DNA from: JBHHYN01 sp046757565 | GTDB taxonomy: Bacteria > Pseudomonadota > Gammaproteobacteria > Eutrophobiales > Eutrophobiaceae | DNA length: 12,579 bases | Direction: 5' to 3' | Assembly (NCBI GenBank): GCA_046757565.1 | Contig: JBHHYN010000084.1 | Location: 1-12,579 of the forward strand | In this document: positions 6,023 to 12,534 of the stretch, in pieces | Numbering within the stretch: position 1 is the stretch's first letter | How the letters are laid out: each line of letters starts with the position of its first letter | Program-made: the position numbers and the translations under genes | The notes under the pieces: model-generated | Seen by the model: only the letters and a program-made list of their open reading frames with translations | Told to the model about the DNA's origin: nothing | The model's database searches: none

Positions 6023-7444
6023 TCAATGGGCAGGCGCCGGTTCGGGTATGGCGGCAGTAACCGGTTTGGCGCCGGCTACCGTTTGCCACAGGTTGTAGGT
6101 CATGACCAGTACCCCGGCAAGGAAAAGGAACCCCCCAAGTAGACGGACGATGTAAAAAGGATGCATGGCCTGCACGGTTTCGACGAAGCTGTAGGTCAAT
6201 GTCCCGTCATCGTTCACGGCCCGCCACATCAGGCCCTGCATGATACCGGCGACCCACATGGCGACGATATAAAGAACAACGCCAATGGTCGAGGTCCAGA
6301 AATGCACTTCGATCAGTTTTACACTATAGATTTGTTTGCCGTACAGTCGCGGGATCAGGTAATACATGGTGCCCAGCGTGATCATGGCTACCCATCCCAG
6401 TGCGCCTGAGTGAACATGGCCGATGGTCCAGTCCGTATAGTGCGACAGGGCGTTGACGGTTCTGATGGACATCATCGGGCCTTCAAATGTGGACATTCCG
6501 TAGAACGAAACCGATATGATCAAGAAGCGCAGTACCGGATCGGTACGCAATTTATGCCAGGCACCGGACAGGGTCATGATGCCGTTAATCATGCCGCCCC
6601 AGGAAGGCGCCAGCAGGATCAGCGACATCACCATTCCCAGAGACTGCGCCCAGTTGGGCAGGGCGGTGTAGTGCAGGTGATGGGGACCGGCCCATACATA
6701 AGTAAATATCAGCGCCCAGAAGTGGACGATGGAGAGCCGGTAGGAATAGATCGGCCGGTTGGCCTGTTTCGGCACGAAGTAATACATCATGCCCAGGAAA
6801 CCGGCGGTCAGGAAAAAACCGACCGCATTGTGACCGTACCACCACTGTACCATGGCGTCCTGGACCCCGGCGTAGACGGAGTAGGATTTAAGGAAACTGA
6901 CAGGCAGGGCCAGGCTGTTAAAGATATGCAGGATAGCTATGGTGATAATGAATGCACCATAAAACCAGTTGGCGACATAGATATGTTTCACTTTGCGCCT
7001 GAGAATGGTGCCGAAAAAGACATAGGCATAAGCCACCCAGACCACGGTGATCAGGATATCAATGGGCCATTCCAGTTCGGCATACTCCTTGGAGGTGGTG
7101 TACCCCAGGGGCAGTGTAATCGCCGCGGCGACGATCGCCGCCTGCCAGCCCCAGAATGTGAATGCTGCCAGCCGGTCGTCACACAGGCGCACGTGGCAGG
7201 TGCGTTGTACGACATAATAGGAAGTGGAGAACAGGGCGCAGCCGCCGAATGCGAAGATCACCGCATTGGTATGCAAAGGGCGCAACCGGCTGAAGGTCAG
7301 CCAAGGGATGTCGAAATTCAATACCGGCCAGGCCAGTTCCGCGGCGATGTACACACCCACCGCCATGCCGACGATTCCCCAGATAATCGTCATAATGGCG
7401 AACTGTCTGACGACCTTGTAATTATAGGTACCGGTTTCAGCCAT
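6023..7444 (-). CDS. ccoN: cbb3-type cytochrome c oxidase catalytic subunit I (CcoN)
   Basis: A 473-residue, about 12-helix haem-copper oxidase subunit that reduces O2 to water and pumps protons. Ligands are all present: H58 (RPLHTNAVIF) and H345 for low-spin haem b, H343 for high-spin haem b3 (IGHVHSGALGW), and H205 (WWYGHNAVGF), H255 and H256 (AGPHHLHYTALP) for CuB. Y249 (FTYVWAG) is in the place of the cbb3 cross-linked tyrosine, and E321 (STFEGP) is the conserved acidic residue near the site. Numbering runs two below my recollection of the Pseudomonas stutzeri enzyme. GGAGAG lies about 8 nt before the ATG. It is the first structural gene of the oxidase cluster, 140 bp after the DUF6455 gene. 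Confidence 0.97.
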   Translation of the reverse strand: MAETGTYNYKVVRQFAIMTIIWGIVGMAVGVYIAAELAWPVLNFDIPWLTFSRLRPLHTNAVIFAFGGCALFSTSYYVVQRTCHVRLCDDRLAAFTFWGWQAAIVAAAITLPLGYTTSKEYAELEWPIDILITVVWVAYAYVFFGTILRRKVKHIYVANWFYGAFIITIAILHIFNSLALPVSFLKSYSVYAGVQDAMVQWWYGHNAVGFFLTAGFLGMMYYFVPKQANRPIYSYRLSIVHFWALIFTYVWAGPHHLHYTALPNWAQSLGMVMSLILLAPSWGGMINGIMTLSGAWHKLRTDPVLRFLIISVSFYGMSTFEGPMMSIRTVNALSHYTDWTIGHVHSGALGWVAMITLGTMYYLIPRLYGKQIYSVKLIEVHFWTSTIGVVLYIVAMWVAGIMQGLMWRAVNDDGTLTYSFVETVQAMHPFYIVRLLGGFLFLAGVLVMTYNLWQTVAGAKPVTAAIPEPAPAH

Positions 7445-7504
7445 GCTTTACTCTCCGGTATCCAGGCAGTTGCCTGATTAATTATTAGAACCCATGCTTA
7501 ATTC

Positions 7505-7535
7505 GGTGGTTCCTGTTTTACAGGAATATACCACC
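7505..7535 (-). promoter_or_regulatory. Stem-loop in the ccoN leader
   Basis: Minus strand: outer arms GGTGG/CCACC and inner arms TTCCTG/CAGGAA around a TAAAA loop, with a 4-nt bulge (TATA) on one side. It lies 61-91 bp upstream of the ccoN start in the 140-bp gap after the DUF6455 gene. On the minus transcript no U tract follows, so a messenger-stabilising or processing role is more likely than termination. Read on the plus strand it is followed by ATTTTTTATT and looks like a terminator, but no plus-strand gene precedes it. Confidence 0.45.
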
Positions 7536-7584
7536 ATTTTTTATTAGGAATAAAGGCAATGCTACACAATGGTGCTGCGGAGGT

Positions 7585-7944
7585 TCAAGAGTTGGAGGTG
7601 TCCTGGTATTGCCGAAAGCTGCCGTCATTGGGACAGAATGAATAATCAATGTTGTCCTTGCAAGTGAGGGCGCGGTCACACTCCTCCAGTTTGTCACAAG
7701 CTTCGCAGTTTACTACCTGGCGTTCGATGGTATTGAGCGGTACGCCGTACAGATAACTATCGAACGGAACGCCGCGTTTTCGCAGCATGGGGAACATACG
7801 TAGTGAACGGATACGCTGTGCCAGTTTTGTCCTGGGTCCTGATGGTGACTGGAAGTTTCCCCGGATGGCAAGGGCCAGGCGGGTTCCGGTATAGATGATC
7901 ATGGCCAGGACCAGAATGATAAACAGGACTGCGATAAAATTCAT
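7585..7944 (-). CDS. DUF6455 family membrane-anchored protein, first gene ahead of ccoNOQP
   Basis: A 119-residue protein. It has an N-terminal membrane helix (about 4-27, AVLFIILVLAMIIYTGTRLA), a basic linker (RTKLAQRIRSLRMFPMLRKR), and a small domain with five cysteines: C80-x2-C83-x5-C89 (VVNCEACDKLEECDRAL), C95 and C104 (FCPND). The RGVPFDSYLYG motif and the Cys-rich C...C...C...FCPN layout match DUF6455, a family of unknown function. The N-in helix would put the Cys domain in the periplasm if it acts as a signal anchor; the basic linker instead argues for a cytoplasmic domain. The start is ATG 7944 with AAGGGG 5 nt upstream. It sits between the FNR-type box and ccoN, so it is probably co-expressed with the oxidase. 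Confidence 0.8.
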   Translation of the reverse strand: MNFIAVLFIILVLAMIIYTGTRLALAIRGNFQSPSGPRTKLAQRIRSLRMFPMLRKRGVPFDSYLYGVPLNTIERQVVNCEACDKLEECDRALTCKDNIDYSFCPNDGSFRQYQDTSNS

Positions 7945-7977
7945 GAATTCCCCTTGCATGCTATATTGACGGGTCAA

Positions 7978-7983
7978 AGTATC
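7978..7983 (-). promoter_or_regulatory. Predicted -10 element of the FNR-type promoter
   Basis: GATACT on the minus strand (7983-7978) would give a start site near 7971, about 27 nt before the DUF6455 ATG. That puts the FNR-type box centre (8012.5) at -41.5, the class II activator position. No good -35 is needed or seen. Confidence 0.5.
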
Positions 7984-8005
7984 CCATATGCGGTGATGAT
8001 GGATA

Positions 8006-8019
8006 TTGATATATATCAA
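8006..8019 (-). promoter_or_regulatory. FNR/ANR box upstream of the DUF6455-ccoNOQP cluster
   Basis: TTGATATATATCAA is a perfect match to the FNR/ANR consensus TTGAT-N4-ATCAA and is a full palindrome. FNR/ANR proteins activate ccoNOQP operons at low oxygen in many Proteobacteria. The spacing to the predicted -10 fits activation of the minus-strand cluster. The plus-strand ccoI gene is 379 bp away, too far for class II control. Confidence 0.85.
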
Positions 8020-8397
8020 ATAAATAGCAATTCGATGTGGATGTCTGAGCGCTTGCCCATTAAAGATATTTTTTACTGATACAGTTCATAGAATTTAACT
8101 AATGTCCATCCATAAACGTCAATATTTCTCTCGCAAAGGCGCCAGGAAAGCTTTTTTGCATGACTTTACTAACAATCACTTGTCACTTTGCGATCTTTAC
8201 GTCCTGGCGAGAATTATTCTTTCTGGATGGATACTAATACTCTACCGGGAACAGCGTGATGGCTCCGGATTTTATTAATGAATACCGTGGCCAATAATCG
8301 CTGTGACGCCGATCCATAGCTGTATGTCCACCCGCCAAAAGCACCACGGCTATCAGAATTGTGCTAACCTGCCACGTTGTTTTTTTATCCTGGACTG
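8020..8397. other. Gene-poor region between the FNR-type box and ccoI
   Basis: No recognisable gene was found in these 378 bp. Two inverted-repeat pairs cross each other: CGCAAAG (8132-8138) with CTTTGCG (8186-8192), and CGCCAGGA (8140-8147) with TCCTGGCG (8202-8209). That order could form a pseudoknot in RNA. A 60-codon minus-strand frame (8416-8234) has a hydrophobic stretch (STILIAVVLLAGG) but overlaps the ccoI start, lacks a clear ribosome-binding site and matches nothing I know. I could not identify a convincing promoter for ccoI. Confidence 0.5.
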
Positions 8398-10872
8398 ATG
8401 TCACCTTCTGAAACATTAACCGGGCCGATTGAGCCGGCGACTGAGTGCTTCCATTGCGGTGAGCCGGTACCGGCGGGACAGCGCCTGACTCTCCCCATCA
8501 ATGGTGTAGATCAACCTTTATGTTGCCGTGGTTGTCAGGCGGTTGCGCGGACGATTGTCGAATACGGCCTGGAGAATTTCTACAAACACCGCACTAAACT
8601 CTCCGTGCGACCTGATCAAACTGTTGCCGGGGGATCGGACGGCCTGGAGGAGTATGACGATAAGGCTTTTCAGGCAGGTTTTATAGAAATTGATGACGGA
8701 AATATCCATGCCGCTCATCTGCTGCTCGAAGATGTCGTCTGTCCCGCCTGTACCTGGTTGATCGAGTCGCGCCTGGTTCGGCTGGCAGGGGTGACCGAAG
8801 TCACGGTCAATTACTCCAGCAACCGCGCCCGGATACGCTGGGACGAAACCCGGATCAAACTGAGTGATATCCTGCAGGCCATTGTGGCCCTGGGCTACCG
8901 GGCCTATCCCTACGACCCGCAGCAGGGGCAGAACCTGACGCAGCAGGAGGGCAGGGCGCAGCTGCGCCGGCTCGGTCTCGCCGGCCTGTTGGGCATGCAG
9001 GTGATGATGTTATCCATCGCCACCTATGTCGGTGACTGGCACGGTATGGAAGCGCAATACAGATATTTCTTTTACTGGCTTGGCCTGTTATTGACGACGC
9101 CCGTAGTGGTCTACTCCGCCCGGCCGTTTTTTCAACGGGCCTGGCGTGATCTGCGCCTGTTGCGCACCGGCATGGATGTACCGATCTCGTTAGGGATCGC
9201 CATTGCCTATTTATCCAGTGTTTATGCCACCGTCAACAGTAACGGCCATGTCTATTACGATTCGGTGGTCATGTTTGTGTTTCTGTTACTGACCGCCCGG
9301 TATCTGGAGTTCACGGCAAGGAAACGGGCAACGCAACATGTTGACCGGATCGGCCGGATCATCCCCGCCATGGCAACACGCCTGCGGCAATCAGGAGAGG
9401 GTTATCTGCAGGAGCGGGTTGCGGTAATGCATCTGAGACCGGGCGACCGGGCCCTGGTGCGTCCCGGAGAGGTTGTCCCCGCCGATGGCATCGTCGTCGA
9501 AGGGAAAACGACAGTAGATGAATCCATTGTTACAGGTGAGAGCCAGGCCATGCCGAAATCAATCCAGGACACCCTGATTGGCGGGAGCACAAACAGGGAG
9601 TCACCGGTACAGATGCGGGTGGACAGGACCGGTGCCGACACGGTGGTCGCCAATATCTTGCGTCTGCTTGAATCGGAGCAGGCGGAAAAACCCGCGCTGG
9701 CGGTGCTTGCTAACCGCATCGCTGCCTGGTTTGTGTTTGCGGTACTGATATTGGCGGTGGCCGTTGCCTGGTACTGGTGGCAGACGGACCGTGAAATGTG
9801 GTTACCGGTGACGCTGTCTCTGCTGGTAATTACCTGTCCCTGCGCCCTGTCGCTGGCGACACCGGTGGCGGTGACAACGGCATCAACGGCACTCATGCGC
9901 CGGGGCATGGCGGTCGTTAAACAGAATGCGATTGAAACACTGGCACAGGTCACGATCGTGGTTTTTGACAAGACCGGAACACTGACTGATGGCCTCCTCA
10001 AGGTCAGCCGGATCACCTGCCGGCCCGGCGCCAGTGAAGCGCAGTGCCTGACTGTTGCCGCTGCCCTGGAGAAGAGTTCTGAACACCCCATCGCCAGAGC
10101 AGTAGTGGAAGCGGCCGCTTCACAAGCAGCTGCTGTCGCGACCAATGTGGAGAATCATCCCGGCGCCGGTGTCACGGGTTTTGTTCAGGGCAAAAAATAT
10201 TTTCTCGGTACCGGGGATTTTATTCTTGAGCAAACAGGTGTCAGCGATAGAGATTTTTCGGCGGACGCCGGACCATCACCACAATTCAGCCCCGTTATCC
10301 TGGCCGACAACAGTAAAATTCTCTGCGTGTTTTATCTGTTTGATGGCATCCGGCCGGATGCCCGATCCTTGATCGACACAATCCGGCTGGGGGGGCGATC
10401 CAGCCTGGTGCTGAGCGGCGATGCCGGGCCGGCGGTGCAGGCGTTGTCCGGGAAGCTGGGGATCACGAAGGCATACAGCCGTCTAACACCGGAAGGCAAA
10501 CTTGCCCGGCTGAAACAGCTGATTGCACGGGGAGAAGTGGTGGCCATGGTGGGCGACGGCGTGAATGATGCCCCGGTACTGGCTGCTGCCCATGTCTCCA
10601 TCGCCATGGGGAGTAGTGTGGATATCACCAGGATCGGCGCAGACATGATCCTGCTCAACAATCGCCTTGATACCATCGGCGAGGCAATATCGCTCGCCTC
10701 CGGGACGTTGACCATTATCAGGCAGAACCTGCTCTGGGCAATTGCCTACAATGCACTGGCCTTGCCCGCCGCCGCCATGGGGATGGTTGCACCCTGGATG
10801 GCTGCGATCGGCATGTCCGCCAGCTCCCTGGTGGTGGTCGGCAATTCCCTGCGGCTGGGACGCTGGCGATAG
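8398..10872 (+). CDS. ccoI: Copper-translocating P1B-type ATPase CcoI (FixI/CopA2-like)
   Basis: An 824-residue heavy-metal P-type ATPase. The N-terminal zinc/metal-binding domain typical of the CcoI/FixI branch has C17-x2-C20 (CFHCGEPVP) and C42-C43-x2-C46 (LCCRGC). An HMA domain with C115-x2-C118 (VVCPACTW) follows. Then come eight membrane helices with the CPC copper site (C480-P-C482, TCPCALSLATP), the actuator TGES (379-382), the phosphorylation motif DKTGT (D524), the nucleotide-binding SEHP (563-564) and the hinge GDGVNDAP (719-726). The CcoI branch exports Cu(I) slowly to supply CuB of cbb3 oxidase rather than to detoxify. The ATG at 8398 has only a weak Shine-Dalgarno (TGGA); a TTG at 8377 is in frame. 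It is divergent from the oxidase cluster and followed 13 bp later by ccoS. Confidence 0.95.
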   Translation: MSPSETLTGPIEPATECFHCGEPVPAGQRLTLPINGVDQPLCCRGCQAVARTIVEYGLENFYKHRTKLSVRPDQTVAGGSDGLEEYDDKAFQAGFIEIDDGNIHAAHLLLEDVVCPACTWLIESRLVRLAGVTEVTVNYSSNRARIRWDETRIKLSDILQAIVALGYRAYPYDPQQGQNLTQQEGRAQLRRLGLAGLLGMQVMMLSIATYVGDWHGMEAQYRYFFYWLGLLLTTPVVVYSARPFFQRAWRDLRLLRTGMDVPISLGIAIAYLSSVYATVNSNGHVYYDSVVMFVFLLLTARYLEFTARKRATQHVDRIGRIIPAMATRLRQSGEGYLQERVAVMHLRPGDRALVRPGEVVPADGIVVEGKTTVDESIVTGESQAMPKSIQDTLIGGSTNRESPVQMRVDRTGADTVVANILRLLESEQAEKPALAVLANRIAAWFVFAVLILAVAVAWYWWQTDREMWLPVTLSLLVITCPCALSLATPVAVTTASTALMRRGMAVVKQNAIETLAQVTIVVFDKTGTLTDGLLKVSRITCRPGASEAQCLTVAAALEKSSEHPIARAVVEAAASQAAAVATNVENHPGAGVTGFVQGKKYFLGTGDFILEQTGVSDRDFSADAGPSPQFSPVILADNSKILCVFYLFDGIRPDARSLIDTIRLGGRSSLVLSGDAGPAVQALSGKLGITKAYSRLTPEGKLARLKQLIARGEVVAMVGDGVNDAPVLAAAHVSIAMGSSVDITRIGADMILLNNRLDTIGEAISLASGTLTIIRQNLLWAIAYNALALPAAAMGMVAPWMAAIGMSASSLVVVGNSLRLGRWR

Positions 10873-10885
10873 CGGCCGGATAACC

Positions 10886-11056
10886 ATGGAAATTATTTAT
10901 CTTCTTATCCCTATCTCCCTGTTCATTATTCTGATAGTGATCGCTGTCCTGTTCTGGGCAATCCGATCGGGACAATATGATGATCTGGAGGGACCGCGCC
11001 ACCAGATCCTGATGGATGATGATCAGGTAATAACCAGGGAGAAGGAGCAACAGTGA
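10886..11056 (+). CDS. ccoS: cbb3-type cytochrome oxidase assembly protein CcoS
   Basis: A 56-residue protein with one membrane helix (about 3-26, LLIPISLFIILIVIAVLFWA). The CcoS signature FWAIRSGQYDDLEGPRHQIL and an acidic stretch (MDDDQV) follow, with a charged tail. CcoS is needed for cofactor insertion into cbb3 oxidase. It lies 13 bp after ccoI, the usual ccoI-ccoS pair. The ATG is 4 nt after a weak GGAT. The final 34 bp overlap the 3' end of the convergent TauE/SafE-like gene. Confidence 0.93.
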   Translation: MEIIYLLIPISLFIILIVIAVLFWAIRSGQYDDLEGPRHQILMDDDQVITREKEQQ

Positions 11057-11790
11057 AGGCCATGTTGCTGGCTGCCTTGCGGTAAAGTGTGGTGATGAGA
11101 TTGGTGTATGCTCAGGGGCAGCAACGGCGTGGCAATACCGAAACAGATGATCAACACACCGGCGAAACGTTTTAAATACACATTTCCTGAGACCCCGCGC
11201 AGGAACCCGCCGGCCATGCCTGCCGCGATCATCCCCGGCAGCGTCCCCAGGCCGAAGGCGAGCATGGACAGCGCCGCGGTTACCGGATCGCCGCCGGCGA
11301 CGGCCCAGAGCAGGGTCGCGTAAACCAGTCCGCAGGGCAGCCAGCCCCACAACATGCCGATGAACAGGGCCTTGAAGCCCGAGTCAACCGGCAGGAACAC
11401 TCTGCCCAGGGGCTGCAGGTATTGCCAGATTGTATAGCCAAGCCCTTCGATATGTTTCAATCCCGGCAGCCAGCCGGCAATATGCAGGCCCAGTATGACA
11501 AGTATCATCCCGGCAACGATCTGTAACAGGAGATGCGCGCTATGCGTATCCACCCGATCTAAAAAAAGATAAGCAAACGCCCCAAACAGTGCGCCGGCCA
11601 GGGTGTAACTGCTTATGCGGCCCAGGTTATAGGCGGAGACAATATGTAAAGTAGACAGGGAGTTGTCACGGAGGTTTGCCGGTAAACTCATGCTCAACGC
11701 ACCGATAATACCGCCACACATGCCCCAGCAATGGAGGGTGCTGAATAGCCCCAGGGAAAAGGCGATGCCATAGTGGGTAAGGGAAATCAC
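11023..11790 (-). CDS. TauE/SafE (DsbD_2-like) membrane protein, possible copper or sulfur transporter
   Basis: A 255-residue polytopic protein of the 'sulfite exporter TauE/SafE family' group often found beside ccoS. Hallmarks are STLHCWGMCGG (17-27) in the first helix and GWLPCGLVYATL (149-160) in the middle, giving the DsbD-like paired Cys/Pro pattern; about six helices are visible. The tail from residue 229 is rich in metal ligands: H229, H232-234, H243, H246, C247, C248. In ccoS clusters such proteins (sometimes called CcoA- or SenC-associated or CcoH-like by annotators) are thought to move copper or sulfur compounds; the substrate is unproven. The start is GTG 11790; an in-frame TAA 24 bp upstream limits extension and there is no clear Shine-Dalgarno. 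It converges on ccoS instead of following it. Confidence 0.82.
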   Translation of the reverse strand: MISLTHYGIAFSLGLFSTLHCWGMCGGIIGALSMSLPANLRDNSLSTLHIVSAYNLGRISSYTLAGALFGAFAYLFLDRVDTHSAHLLLQIVAGMILVILGLHIAGWLPGLKHIEGLGYTIWQYLQPLGRVFLPVDSGFKALFIGMLWGWLPCGLVYATLLWAVAGGDPVTAALSMLAFGLGTLPGMIAAGMAGGFLRGVSGNVYLKRFAGVLIICFGIATPLLPLSIHQSHHHTLPQGSQQHGLHCCSFSLVIT

Positions 11791-11857
11791 CGGAGTAAGA
11801 TACTGGATTTACTTATGAACATGAAACTGGTTATTTCGAGTGTAGACGAATGCTATC

Positions 11858-11892
11858 TTAAGGAGACTCTGACCTGATCGGAGTCTCCTTAA
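11858..11892. repeat. Perfect 12-bp inverted repeat with 11-bp spacer
   Basis: TTAAGGAGACTC (11858-11869) and GAGTCTCCTTAA (11881-11892) are exact reverse complements. The site lies 44 bp past the DsrE-like gene's stop and 68-102 bp before the TauE/SafE-like start. It could be a hairpin terminator for the DsrE-like gene, though no T tract follows on either strand. It could also be a regulator-binding palindrome for the downstream gene, or one copy of a dispersed repeat. Confidence 0.6.
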
Positions 11893-11936
11893 ACCATCCT
11901 GAAGTACTGCTGGTGTAATTGTTCTAAGTGCAGGTA

Positions 11937-12479
11937 TTAATGCAGGGTTTTGGGGAAAGGCAGATAGCCTTCTTCAGATCTCAGACGTTGCCGTTCATCC
12001 GGTATATAGGGAAACCATTCGATGAAATCCGGCATATCCAGTGGTGATAAGTGATTACGGAAAGCCGCCAGCCGGCAGGCCTTTACTTCAATGATCCCGT
12101 CAGTTGCCAATCGCGTAATCAGCTTCACCAGATTCTCGTGACCGTTTTGACCGGGATTTCCCAATAAACCGATATCATAACCGTGCAGGATCATTGCGAT
12201 TTTAGTCTGGCCCCTTGTGCCCCTGAAATAGGTCTCAGCCCGTTTTAATGAGCGGAATAGGACAGCCGGGCTTTGGTAGGTGAAATCAAGATAATACTTC
12301 AACGGTTGTGCAGCCGGTTGATCATGCGCATGGATTCCCTCTGCCGAAGCTGCATGGCAGCAAAAAACAGCAAAACAGAGATAAACTGTCCGGATCCTTG
12401 CCATGCCACTGCAAGCCGGTATCGAATAATCATGGTCAGATCCGGATTGCACTTTGGCGGATGCATTTTTAGCAGACAT
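11937..12479 (-). CDS. Exported DsrE-like family protein
   Basis: A DsrE/DsrF-like protein of 180 residues from ATG 12479. The core starts at about residue 60. It has a KIAMILHGYDIGLL strand-helix (93-106), a helix with N116-L-V-x-L-I-x-x-L (116-124), DGIIEVKAC (127-135) with C135 in the place where many DsrE-fold proteins carry a conserved Cys, and DMPDFIEWFPYIPDERQRLR (148-167) followed by a terminal EEGYLPF. DsrE-fold proteins take part in sulfur transfer, but this branch has no assigned function. Residues 26-46 (MARIRTVYLCFAVFCCHAAS) look like a signal peptide. ATG 12479 has GGGAAG 5 nt upstream; ATG 12404 at that signal gives a cleaner export signal but has no Shine-Dalgarno. ATG 12524 is also in frame. 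It is oriented away from the right IS end. Confidence 0.65.
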   Translation of the reverse strand: MSAKNASAKVQSGSDHDYSIPACSGMARIRTVYLCFAVFCCHAASAEGIHAHDQPAAQPLKYYLDFTYQSPAVLFRSLKRAETYFRGTRGQTKIAMILHGYDIGLLGNPGQNGHENLVKLITRLATDGIIEVKACRLAAFRNHLSPLDMPDFIEWFPYIPDERQRLRSEEGYLPFPKTLH

Positions 12480-12534
12480 TTCTACTTCCCAAACAGGACA
12501 CGAACAAAATAATCTCACGAGCATTAATTTTTTA

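Noticed and set aside
6410..7477. 355-codon open frame antisense to ccoN
   Set aside because: It is a shadow of ccoN on the opposite strand: low-complexity Gly/His/Asp/Gln-rich protein with no domain, while ccoN is certain.
8234..8416. 60-codon minus-strand frame with a hydrophobic stretch, divergent from ccoI
   Set aside because: It overlaps the ccoI start, has no clear ribosome-binding site and no recognisable similarity; kept only as a note in the gap entry.
9402..10145. 247-codon open frame antisense to ccoI
   Set aside because: Ser/Thr/Ala-rich antisense shadow of the conserved P-type ATPase core; no independent evidence.
50..12534. Shared target-site duplication next to the two IS ends (ATTTTTAT versus ATTTTTTA)
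   Set aside because: The 8-mers are not identical, and AT-rich flanks often look alike by chance, so a single insertion in a small circle is not supported.
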